Shown here piece after piece: positions 56,001 through 64,000 of a stretch of 64,000 nt of DNA. The DNA lies in NCBI RefSeq assembly GCF_003319175.1, contig NZ_QOHK01000001.1, positions 806,001 through 870,000 of the forward strand, written 5' to 3'. The notes under the pieces were generated by a model. The model had not been told where the DNA came from. It made no database searches and saw nothing but the letters and a program-made list of their open reading frames with translations. A program made the position numbers and the translations under genes. This stretch comes from Blastococcus sp. TF02-8 (GTDB lineage Bacteria; Actinomycetota; Actinomycetes; Mycobacteriales; Geodermatophilaceae). Numbering within the stretch: the stretch's first letter is position 1; each line of letters starts with the position of its first letter.

Positions 56001-58511
56001 TCAGGCGGCTCCGCCGCGCAGGGTGAACAGGGTCGCCTCGAGCTCATCGGGCTTGATCAGCACGTCGCGGGCCTTGGACCCCTCGGACGGGCCGACGATC
56101 CCGCGGCTCTCCATGAGGTCCATGAGGCGGCCGGCCTTGGCGAAGCCGACCCGCAGCTTGCGCTGCAGCATGGACGTCGAGCCGAACTGGCTGGTGACGA
56201 TGAGCTCGACCGCCTGGAGCAGCAGATCGAGGTCGCCGCCGATGTCCTCGTCGATCTCCTTCTGCTCACCGGCCGCGCTGCCCGCGGAGAAGACCTCCTC
56301 GCGGTACTCGGGCTCGGCCTGCCGCTTGGTGAACTCGACGACCGCCTCGATCTCGGCGTCGGTGACGAACGCACCCTGGACGCGCATCGGCTTGCCGGCG
56401 CCGATGGGCATGAAGAGCGCGTCACCCATGCCGATGAGCTTCTCCGCACCCGGCTGGTCGAGGATGACCCGGCTGTCGGTGAGGCTGGAGGTGGAGAACG
56501 CCAGCCGCGAGGGCACGTTGGCCTTGATCAGACCGGTCACGACGTCGACCGACGGCCGCTGCGTCGCGAGGATCAGGTGGATGCCCGCGGCACGCGCCTT
56601 CTGCGTGATCCGGACGATGTGCTCCTCGACGTCGCGCGGGGCGACCATCATCAGGTCGGCGAGCTCGTCGACGATCGCCAGGATGTAGGGGTAGGGCCGG
56701 TAGACCCGCTCGCTGCCGGGAGGCGCGGTGATCTCGCCCTTCTCGACCTTGCGGTTGAAGTCGTCGATGTGCCGCACACCGGTGGACTTCATGTCCTGGT
56801 AGCGCTGCTCCATCTCCTCGACCAGCCAGGCCAGCGCGGTGGCGGCCTTCTTCGGGTCGGTGATGATCGGCGTGATCAGGTGCGGGATGCCGTCGTAGGG
56901 CGTCAGCTCGACCATCTTCGGGTCGACCAGGATCATCCGCAGCTGGTCCGGGGTGGCCCGCAGCAGCAGCGAGGTCAGGATCGAGTTGACGCAGCTGGAC
57001 TTACCGGCACCGGTCGCACCGGCGACCAGCAGGTGCGGCATCTTCGCCAGGTTGGCGCAGACGAAGCCGCCCTCGATGTCCTTGCCGAGACCGACCAGCA
57101 TCGGGTGCGGGTCCTGCTTGGCGGCCTGCGAGCGCAGGACGTCGCCGAGCGAAACCTTCTCGCGGTCGGTGTTGGGCACCTCGATGCCGACGGCGGACTT
57201 GCCCGGGATCGGCGCGAGGATGCGGATGTTGTCGTTGGCCACCGCGTAGGCCATGTTCTTGGTGAGCGCGGTGATCTTCTCGACCTTCACGCCCTGGCCG
57301 AGCTCGACCTCGTAGCGGGTGACCGTCGGGCCCCGGGTGAAGCCGGTGACGGCCGCGTCGATGTTGAACTGCTCGAGCACCCCGCTGATCGCCTCGATGG
57401 CGACGTCGTTGGCCTTGGACCGGGCACGCGGCGGGTCGCCGGGGCGCAGGGTCGACAGCGCGGGCAGCACGTAGTCGCCCTCGACCGGCTGGATGGACAG
57501 CTGCTCCGGCTCGGTGATCGGCGGCAGGTCCTCCTCGGGCCGGGTCCGGTCGACCACGGGCGGACGCGCGGCGGGGACCGGCGGCGGCGACGCCAGCTCG
57601 ACGTGCTCGGACTCGGTGACGCGGGTGGCCTCCGGCGCCTCGGCGTAGGCGCCGTGGTCGATCGGGCCGGTGGTGAGCAGGTCCTCCGACAGCGAGCGGC
57701 GACGCCGACCCTTGGGAGCCGGTTCCTCCTCCTCGTCGTCGTAGTCGAACTCGTCGTAGTCCTCGTCGTAGTCCTCCCGGCCGAGCAGCCGGTCGGTGAA
57801 CTCGCGCAGCCGCTCCGGGATCTGGTGCACCGGGGTCGCGGTGATGACCAGCGTGCCGAAGAACGCCAGCAGGAACAGCAGGACGACGGTGACGATCGGG
57901 CCCAGCCCGGCGACGAGCGGCGTCCCGACGGCCCAGCCGACGAGCCCACCGGAGCCGGGACGACCGGCCTTCGGGTCGGCAGCGGAGCCGAGCACCTGGG
58001 CGATGCCGAGGACCGAGGCGATCGTGCACAGCCAGCCGATCGCGAGCCGGCCACGGGCCTCGGGGCGCGGGCCCCGGCGGAGCAGTCGGAGGGCAGCGAA
58101 GAACAGGACGACCGGCAGCACCATCACCAGCGAGCCGACGACCCAGCGCACCGCGTCGCTGAGGGCGGTGCCCACGGGGCCGATCCCGTCGCTCCAGGCG
58201 GCCGCACCCAGCACGATCGCCAGACCCAGTACGGCCAGGCCGACGCCGTCGCGCCGGTGCTCGGGAGCGAGCGGCTCGGCCTCGTCCGGTCGGGCGACCG
58301 AGCGGGCCAGCCCCCCGGCGCCTCGGGCGAGCAGGTTCCACCCACCGCTGGCGATGCGCCAGAAGCCGGGCCCCGACTGCTGCTTCTTCTTGGCCGCCGG
58401 ACGACGGTTGGGAGCGCGCTTGGCCGGGGGCCGCTTCTTGCTCGCCGCCGTCGATCCGGACCGGCTGCGGGTGGCGGCCGGCCGGCGCGTCGACGTGGTG
58501 CGGGCAGGCAT
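56001..58511 (-). CDS. ftsK: DNA translocase FtsK/SpoIIIE
   Basis: An 836-residue chromosome-segregation translocase. The N terminus is a basic Lys/Arg-rich tail of ~60 residues, then four spans within about residues 85-230, and a variable acidic linker (EDYDEDYDEFDYDDEEEEP). The motor domain has Walker A VAGATGAGKSS, the Walker B region RMILVDPKMVEL, and LATQRPSVDVVTG. The C-terminal gamma winged helix (LRVGFAKAGRLMDLMES) reads KOPS-type sequences. The ATG at 58511 follows TACCGT by seven bases, so the mRNA is probably leaderless. Confidence 0.96.
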   Translation of the reverse strand: MPARTTSTRRPAATRSRSGSTAASKKRPPAKRAPNRRPAAKKKQQSGPGFWRIASGGWNLLARGAGGLARSVARPDEAEPLAPEHRRDGVGLAVLGLAIVLGAAAWSDGIGPVGTALSDAVRWVVGSLVMVLPVVLFFAALRLLRRGPRPEARGRLAIGWLCTIASVLGIAQVLGSAADPKAGRPGSGGLVGWAVGTPLVAGLGPIVTVVLLFLLAFFGTLVITATPVHQIPERLREFTDRLLGREDYDEDYDEFDYDDEEEEPAPKGRRRRSLSEDLLTTGPIDHGAYAEAPEATRVTESEHVELASPPPVPAARPPVVDRTRPEEDLPPITEPEQLSIQPVEGDYVLPALSTLRPGDPPRARSKANDVAIEAISGVLEQFNIDAAVTGFTRGPTVTRYEVELGQGVKVEKITALTKNMAYAVANDNIRILAPIPGKSAVGIEVPNTDREKVSLGDVLRSQAAKQDPHPMLVGLGKDIEGGFVCANLAKMPHLLVAGATGAGKSSCVNSILTSLLLRATPDQLRMILVDPKMVELTPYDGIPHLITPIITDPKKAATALAWLVEEMEQRYQDMKSTGVRHIDDFNRKVEKGEITAPPGSERVYRPYPYILAIVDELADLMMVAPRDVEEHIVRITQKARAAGIHLILATQRPSVDVVTGLIKANVPSRLAFSTSSLTDSRVILDQPGAEKLIGMGDALFMPIGAGKPMRVQGAFVTDAEIEAVVEFTKRQAEPEYREEVFSAGSAAGEQKEIDEDIGGDLDLLLQAVELIVTSQFGSTSMLQRKLRVGFAKAGRLMDLMESRGIVGPSEGSKARDVLIKPDELEATLFTLRGGAA

Positions 58512-58518
58512 GCGTCAG

Positions 58519-58524
58519 ACGGTA
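58519..58524 (-). promoter_or_regulatory. Probable -10 box (TACCGT) for leaderless ftsK mRNA
   Basis: Minus-strand TACCGT ends seven bases before the ftsK ATG, in the 91-base gap shared with the divergent peptidase gene. Confidence 0.45.
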
Positions 58525-58589
58525 AGCCCGCCGGGGGCGCGGATCGGGCAGGCCGGGCGTCGTGTCCCGCACCCGGGCCACCTCTCCCA

Positions 58590-58595
58590 TAACGT
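58590..58595 (+). promoter_or_regulatory. Probable -10 box (TAACGT) for leaderless peptidase mRNA
   Basis: TAACGT ends seven bases before the ATG at 58603, with no purine-rich ribosome binding site. Confidence 0.5.
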
Positions 58596-58602
58596 CACAT
58601 CC

Positions 58603-60561
58603 ATGAGCAGGCACGGGAGCTGGGCCACCCCAATCACCTCCGAGCTGGTGGTGCGCACGGCCGCCCGGCTCGAGGAGGTCGTCGTCGACGGCCAGGGGGA
58701 AGGCGCGGACGTCTGGTGGGCGGAGTCGCGCCCGCACGAGGGTGGCCGGTCGGTCCTGGTGCGCCGCTCCCCCGACGGCACCGTCACCGACGTGCTGCCG
58801 GCACCCTGGAACGCGCGCACCCGCGTGCACGAGTACGGCGGCGCCGCGTGGACCGTCTCCGGCGGCACGGTCTGGTTCACGCACTACTCGGACCAGCGGC
58901 TGTACCGGATGGACCCCGGCGCGGAACCGGCCGCGGTCACCCCCGAACCGGGGCTTCCCGCCGGGGTGCGCCTCGCTGACCTCCGGGCGACGCCGGACGG
59001 TCTGCTGGCGGTCCGCGAGACCCACGCCGCATCCGGCGCGGCAGCCGACGTGGTGAACGAGATCGTGCGCGTGCGCCCCGACGGCGAGGAGGATCTCCTC
59101 GTCACCGGACCGGACTTCGTCTCGGACCCGGCGCTCTCCCCCGACGGCGCCCTGGCCTGGCTCCAGTGGGACCACCCCGCCATGCCCTGGGACGCCGCTC
59201 AGCTGGTGGTCCGGGGCAGCGACGGGACCGAGACCGTGGTCGCCGGTGGTCCGGGCGAGTCCGCCGTCCAGCCCACCTGGGCGGCCGACGGCACCCTCTG
59301 GTTCCTGTGCGACCGCACCGACGTCTGGTCGCTGTACCGATGGGCGCCGGGCGGGCAGGCCGAGCTGGTGCTCGACGTGGGCAGCGACATCGGCGGGCCG
59401 CAGTGGCGGTTCGGGCTGAGCCGGTTCGCGCTGCTGGACGACGGGCGGATCGCGCTCGCCTACGGGCGCGACGGCGCCGACCGCCTCGCCGTCCTCTCCC
59501 CCGCCGATGACCTGCGCGAGCTCGACCTCCCCTTCGCCTCCTTCCAGTACCTCCGCGCCCAGGGCTCGCGGGTGGTCTGCGCCGCCGGCGGCCCGGCGGC
59601 CGAACGGGTCGTCCTGTCCGTCGACGTCGACAGCGGGGCGAGCGTCGTGCTGCGGCCGGCCCGCGACCTCGGCCTGGACCGGTCCTGGTTCGCGACGCCG
59701 GAGTTCGTCACCTTCCCCACCCCGGACGACGGCACCGGCATCGACGTCGCGCACGCGGTCGTCTACCCGCCCACCAACCCCGACGTCACCCCGGACGGCG
59801 AGCTGCCGCCGCTGGTCGTGATGGTGCACGGCGGCCCCACCACCAGCCACGACCGCGTGCTGAACCTGGAGATCCAGTACTTCACCTCGCGGGGCTTCTG
59901 CGTGGCGCACGTCGACTACCGCGGCTCGACCGGCTACGGCCGCCGCTACCGGGACGCGTTGCAGGGGCGGTGGGGCGTCGTGGACCTGGACGACGTCGTG
60001 GCCTGCGCCCGGTACCTCGCCGATTCCGGCCGGGTGGATCCCGAGCGCATGGCGATCCGGGGCGGGTCGTCCGGGGGCTACACCGTGCTGGCGGCACTGT
60101 CGATGCGGCCCGGCGTGTTCACCGCCGGCGCCAGCCACTACGGCGTCGCCGACCTCGGGGCGCTGGCGGCGGAGACGCACAAGTTCGAGTCCCGGTACCT
60201 CGACGGGCTGATCGCGCCGTACGACCCGGGTGCGGGGCCGTCCGGCAACCCGATCCACGCCGAGCGCTCACCCATCAACCACGTGGACGCCCTCGACACC
60301 CCGCTCGCGGTGTTCCAGGGCGCGGAGGACGCGGTGGTCCCGCCCTCGCAGGCCGAGGCGATCGTCGCGGCCCTGCGCGCCAAGGGCGTGCCGCATGCCT
60401 ACCTGCTGTTCCCCGGCGAGCAGCACGGCTTCCGCAAGGCGGAGAACATCCGTGCCGCCCTGGACGGCGAGCTCTCCTTCTACGCCCAGGTCTGGGGCTT
60501 GGAGCTGCCCGCCGAGGAGGGCATCGAGCCGGTCGACGTCGTCCGCTACGACGTCGACTAG
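58603..60561 (+). CDS. S9-family prolyl oligopeptidase-like serine peptidase
   Basis: A 652-residue peptidase or acylaminoacyl-peptidase. The N-terminal ~390 residues form a beta-propeller (repeated VWFTHYSDQRLYRMDPG and LWFLCDRTDVWSLYRW blades). The C-terminal alpha/beta hydrolase domain has HGGPTTSHDR (oxyanion), the nucleophile in RGGSSGGYT, the acid in GAEDAVVPP and the His in GEQHGFRK. No signal peptide is seen, so it is cytoplasmic. It is transcribed divergently from ftsK and converges on rnj with a four-base overlap of stops (CTAG). Physiological substrate unknown. Confidence 0.92.
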   Translation: MSRHGSWATPITSELVVRTAARLEEVVVDGQGEGADVWWAESRPHEGGRSVLVRRSPDGTVTDVLPAPWNARTRVHEYGGAAWTVSGGTVWFTHYSDQRLYRMDPGAEPAAVTPEPGLPAGVRLADLRATPDGLLAVRETHAASGAAADVVNEIVRVRPDGEEDLLVTGPDFVSDPALSPDGALAWLQWDHPAMPWDAAQLVVRGSDGTETVVAGGPGESAVQPTWAADGTLWFLCDRTDVWSLYRWAPGGQAELVLDVGSDIGGPQWRFGLSRFALLDDGRIALAYGRDGADRLAVLSPADDLRELDLPFASFQYLRAQGSRVVCAAGGPAAERVVLSVDVDSGASVVLRPARDLGLDRSWFATPEFVTFPTPDDGTGIDVAHAVVYPPTNPDVTPDGELPPLVVMVHGGPTTSHDRVLNLEIQYFTSRGFCVAHVDYRGSTGYGRRYRDALQGRWGVVDLDDVVACARYLADSGRVDPERMAIRGGSSGGYTVLAALSMRPGVFTAGASHYGVADLGALAAETHKFESRYLDGLIAPYDPGAGPSGNPIHAERSPINHVDALDTPLAVFQGAEDAVVPPSQAEAIVAALRAKGVPHAYLLFPGEQHGFRKAENIRAALDGELSFYAQVWGLELPAEEGIEPVDVVRYDVD

Positions 60562-62258
60562 ACCTCGAGGACCGTCGGGATGATCATCGGGCGGCGCCGG
60601 TGCTTGTCCGACACCCACTTGCCGACGGTGCGGCGGATGATCTGCGACAGGCGGTGCGCGTCGGCCTCGTCGTCGGCCAGGGCGCGCTTGAGGTTGTCCT
60701 CGACCAGGGCGAGCACCTCGTCGAACGCCGACGGGTCGTCGGAGAACCCGCGGGTGGAGAGGTGCACCGGCCGCACGATCGTCCGGGTCGAGGGCTCGAT
60801 GACGACGGTCAGCGCCACGAAGCCCTCGTCGCCGAGGATCCGGCGGGCCTGCAGCGACTCCTCGCCGACGTCGCCGACGTTCAGCCCGTCGACGTAGACG
60901 TCGCCCACCGGCACCGAGCCGACGATCGTCGCCTTGCCGTCGACGAGGTCCACGACCACGCCGTCCTCGGCGAGCAGGACCCGGTCGCTGGTCATGCCGG
61001 TCTCCTCGGCGAGCTTCGCGTGCGCCCGGAGGTGCCGCCACTCCCCGTGCACCGGCATCAGGTACTTCGGCTTGGCGACGTTGATGAGCGTGCGCAGTTC
61101 CCCGGCCGGCGCGTGCCCGGAGACGTGCACGCGGGCGGTCTCCTTGTGCACCACCGTGGCGCCGAGCCGGGCCAGCCCGTTGATGACCTTGTAGACCGCG
61201 GTCTCGTTCCCCGGCACCAGCGACGACGCCAGGACGACCGTGTCGCCGGCCTCGATGGTGACCTGGTGGTGGTCACCGCGGGCCATGCGCCCCAGCGCGG
61301 ACAGCGGCTCGCCCTGCGACCCGGTGCTCACCAGCACCACCTGCTCGGCCGGCATCTTCGCCGCGTCGTCGAGGGAGACCATGAGGCCGGGCGCGACCCG
61401 CAGCAGCCCGAGGTCACGGGCCACGCCCATGTTGCGCACCATCGAGCGGCCGACGAAGGCGACCTTGCGACCGTGCTTCTCGGCGGCATCGAGCACCTGC
61501 TGGATGCGGTGCACGTGGCTGGCGAAGCTGGAGACGATCAGCCGCTGGGTCGCCCGGGAGAAGACGTCCTCCAGCACCGGGCCGATGGAACGCTCCGGGG
61601 TGACGAAACCCGGCACCTCGGCGTTCGTCGAGTCGGCCAGCAGCAGGTCGATGCCCTCGACGCCCAGCCGCGCGAAGGCGCCCAGGTCGGTGAGCACGCC
61701 GTCCAGCGGCAGCTGGTCCATCTTGAAGTCGCCGGTGTGCACCAGGACGCCGGCCGGGGTGTGCACCGCGACGGCGAGCGCGTCGGGGATCGAGTGGTTC
61801 ACCGCGATGAACTCGCAGTGGAACGGGCCCGCGAGGTGGTCGTCGCCGGCCGCGACCTCGACCAGCTCCGGCACGATCCGGTGCTCGCGCAGCTTGGCCG
61901 CCACCAGGGCCAGGGTGAACCGGGAGCCGACAAGCGGGATGTCGCCGCGCAGCCGGAGCAGGTAGGGCAGCGCCCCGATGTGGTCCTCGTGCCCGTGGGT
62001 GAGGACGACGGCGGCGACATCGTCGAGCCGGTGCTCGATCACCCCGAAGTCGGGGAGGATCAGGTCGACGCCGGGCTGCTCCGCCTCGGGGAAGAGCACC
62101 CCGCAGTCGATGATCAGCAGCTTGCCGTCGAACTCGAGGACGGCCATGTTCCGGCCGATCTCGCCGAGACCGCCGAGGGCCATCACCCGGAGGCCGCCCT
62201 CGGGCAGCGGCGGGGGCGCCTTCAGGTCGAGGTGGGGTTGGGTGGCCTGACCACTCAC
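60558..62258 (-). CDS. rnj: Ribonuclease J
   Basis: A 566-residue metallo-beta-lactamase/beta-CASP ribonuclease with 5'-exonuclease and endonuclease activity in RNA maturation. The zinc motif is LTHGHEDHIG (about residues 79-88). VHTGDFKMDQLPLDG and ADSTNAEVPGF belong to the beta-lactamase core, and FVGRSMVRN with SSFASHVHRIQQ belongs to the beta-CASP domain. A C-terminal domain follows. The GTG at 62258 overlaps the dapA stop as GTGA. dapA-rnj is a conserved actinobacterial pair. Confidence 0.96.
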   Translation of the reverse strand: MSGQATQPHLDLKAPPPLPEGGLRVMALGGLGEIGRNMAVLEFDGKLLIIDCGVLFPEAEQPGVDLILPDFGVIEHRLDDVAAVVLTHGHEDHIGALPYLLRLRGDIPLVGSRFTLALVAAKLREHRIVPELVEVAAGDDHLAGPFHCEFIAVNHSIPDALAVAVHTPAGVLVHTGDFKMDQLPLDGVLTDLGAFARLGVEGIDLLLADSTNAEVPGFVTPERSIGPVLEDVFSRATQRLIVSSFASHVHRIQQVLDAAEKHGRKVAFVGRSMVRNMGVARDLGLLRVAPGLMVSLDDAAKMPAEQVVLVSTGSQGEPLSALGRMARGDHHQVTIEAGDTVVLASSLVPGNETAVYKVINGLARLGATVVHKETARVHVSGHAPAGELRTLINVAKPKYLMPVHGEWRHLRAHAKLAEETGMTSDRVLLAEDGVVVDLVDGKATIVGSVPVGDVYVDGLNVGDVGEESLQARRILGDEGFVALTVVIEPSTRTIVRPVHLSTRGFSDDPSAFDEVLALVEDNLKRALADDEADAHRLSQIIRRTVGKWVSDKHRRRPMIIPTVLEV

Positions 62259-63151
62259 AGGGTGACGCCTCCAGCGGCGAGGTCGTCGCGCAACTGCGCG
62301 AGCTGTTCGGGGGTCGCGTCGACCAGCGGGGGCCGGACCGGCCCCGACGGCAGGCCGAGCGCGTTCAGCGCCGCCTTCACCGTGATGACGCCCTGGGTCC
62401 GGAAGACGCCGGTGTAGACCGGCAGCAGGCTCTGGTTGATCGAGCGGGCGGTGGCGAGGTCGCCGTCCTCCACGGCCGCGATCAGCTCCGCGATGCGCGG
62501 ACCGGCGAGGTGGCTGACGACGCTGACCACGCCGACGCCGCCCAGGGCCAGGATCGGCAGGTTCAGCATGTCCTCGCCGCTGTAGTAGGCGAGGTCGGTG
62601 CGGGCCAGGGTCCAGGCGATGGCGCCGAGGTCGCCCTTCGCGTCCTTGACCGCCACGATCCGCGGGTGCTCCGCGGCCCGCACGAGGGTGTCCACCTCGA
62701 TCGGCATGCCGGTGCGGACGGGGATGTCGTAGAGCATGACCGGCAGGTCGGTGCTGTCGGCGATCGACGTGAAGTGCCGGAGCAGGCCGGCCTGGGGCGG
62801 CCGGTTGTAGTACGGGGTGACGACGAGCAGCCCGTGCACGCCCAGCCGCTCGGCGGCCCGCGCCAGATCGATGGAGTGCGCGGTGTCGTTCGTGCCGACA
62901 CCGGCCACGACGGTCGCGCGGTCGCCCACGGCGTCCATGACGGCCTCGAGGACGGCGTGCTGCTCGGAGTCGCTGACGGTCGGCGACTCCCCCGTCGTCC
63001 CGAAGACCACCAGCCCGTCGTTGGCGCACCGGTCGACGAGGTGAGCGGCGAGCTCCTGGGCCCCGGCGAGGTCGATCGAACCGTCCTCGGCGAAGGGGGT
63101 GACCATCGCCGTCAGGACGCGCCCGAACGGACGGGCGGGGTCGGTGGTCAT
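62255..63151 (-). CDS. dapA: 4-hydroxy-tetrahydrodipicolinate synthase
   Basis: A 298-residue class I aldolase that starts the diaminopimelate/lysine pathway from pyruvate and aspartate semialdehyde. The Schiff-base Lys lies in VAVKDAKGD (about residue 174), the catalytic Tyr in VVTPYYNRP, and GTTGESPTVSDSE is the substrate loop. The ATG at 63151 lacks a strong ribosome binding site but has TAGATT six bases upstream. Its own stop overlaps the rnj start. It is downstream of dfrA, with only nine bases between. Confidence 0.96.
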   Translation of the reverse strand: MTTDPARPFGRVLTAMVTPFAEDGSIDLAGAQELAAHLVDRCANDGLVVFGTTGESPTVSDSEQHAVLEAVMDAVGDRATVVAGVGTNDTAHSIDLARAAERLGVHGLLVVTPYYNRPPQAGLLRHFTSIADSTDLPVMLYDIPVRTGMPIEVDTLVRAAEHPRIVAVKDAKGDLGAIAWTLARTDLAYYSGEDMLNLPILALGGVGVVSVVSHLAGPRIAELIAAVEDGDLATARSINQSLLPVYTGVFRTQGVITVKAALNALGLPSGPVRPPLVDATPEQLAQLRDDLAAGGVTL

Positions 63152-63160
63152 GAGGAGAAT

Positions 63161-64000
<840 letters not shown>

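Overview
The window is high-GC actinobacterial chromosome, with strong G/C codon-position bias, many GTG starts, and GTGA or ATGA stop-start overlaps between neighbouring genes. The gene content (B12-dependent NrdJ with NrdR, the LexA/RecA pair with mycobacterial-type SOS boxes, DUF3046, DUF349, Lhr and Nei2, a ClgR-like regulator after cinA) and the style of the proteins suggest a Geodermatophilaceae-like organism (Blastococcus, Modestobacter or Geodermatophilus). That family assignment is inferred from recognition and was not searched. I see no tRNA, rRNA, CRISPR array, insertion sequence or prophage.

Region 1 (about 1-12200) is mostly one amino-sugar locus. On the minus strand run a ROK repressor with a perfect palindromic operator, a lipoprotein binding protein, two sugar permeases, a ROK kinase and nagB. 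A NagZ-like hexosaminidase and nagA run toward them on the plus strand, and an MsiK/UgpC-type ATPase diverges. Together these could import GlcNAc-containing sugars and convert them through GlcNAc-6-P and GlcN-6-P to fructose-6-P. The ATPase is broken by one extra base.

Region 2 (12261-18208) holds membrane and miscellaneous genes: a tandem PQ-loop protein, a frameshifted BCCT transporter, a FUSC-type protein, DUF817 and a PLP-dependent ACC deaminase/D-cysteine desulfhydrase homologue.

Region 3 (18303-33532) is core metabolism and DNA maintenance: nrdJ-nrdR, a hypothetical gene, a LysM protein divergent from lexA across two SOS boxes, a secreted propeller-like protein, a PAP2 phosphatase, hflX, dapF-miaA plus a dioxygenase-like gene, DUF349 and miaB.

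Region 4 (33656-41497) holds gluABCD (glutamate uptake), a small accessory island with an orphan secreted two-cysteine peptide, recX-recA with an SOS box, DUF3046, a 36-residue membrane peptide and a frameshifted MFS transporter.

Region 5 (41587-64000) holds lhr, nei2, an EamA exporter with a fatty acid desaturase, a PspA homologue, a PfkB kinase with a GNAT, and TetR. The conserved minus-strand run clgR-cinA-pgsA-rimO-ftsK follows, then an S9 peptidase and rnj-dapA-dfrA-thyA, with thyA running off the window.

Three themes recur. Three unrelated genes each carry exactly one extra base, which looks more like consensus error than biology. Many starts sit 6-8 bases after a TANNNT box, indicating leaderless mRNAs. 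Both solute-binding protein genes are followed by strong intercistronic hairpins. Most of the window is ordinary core genome. The least explained parts are the small secreted peptide and its flanks, the ROK operator, and a near-identical direct-repeat element at two loci.
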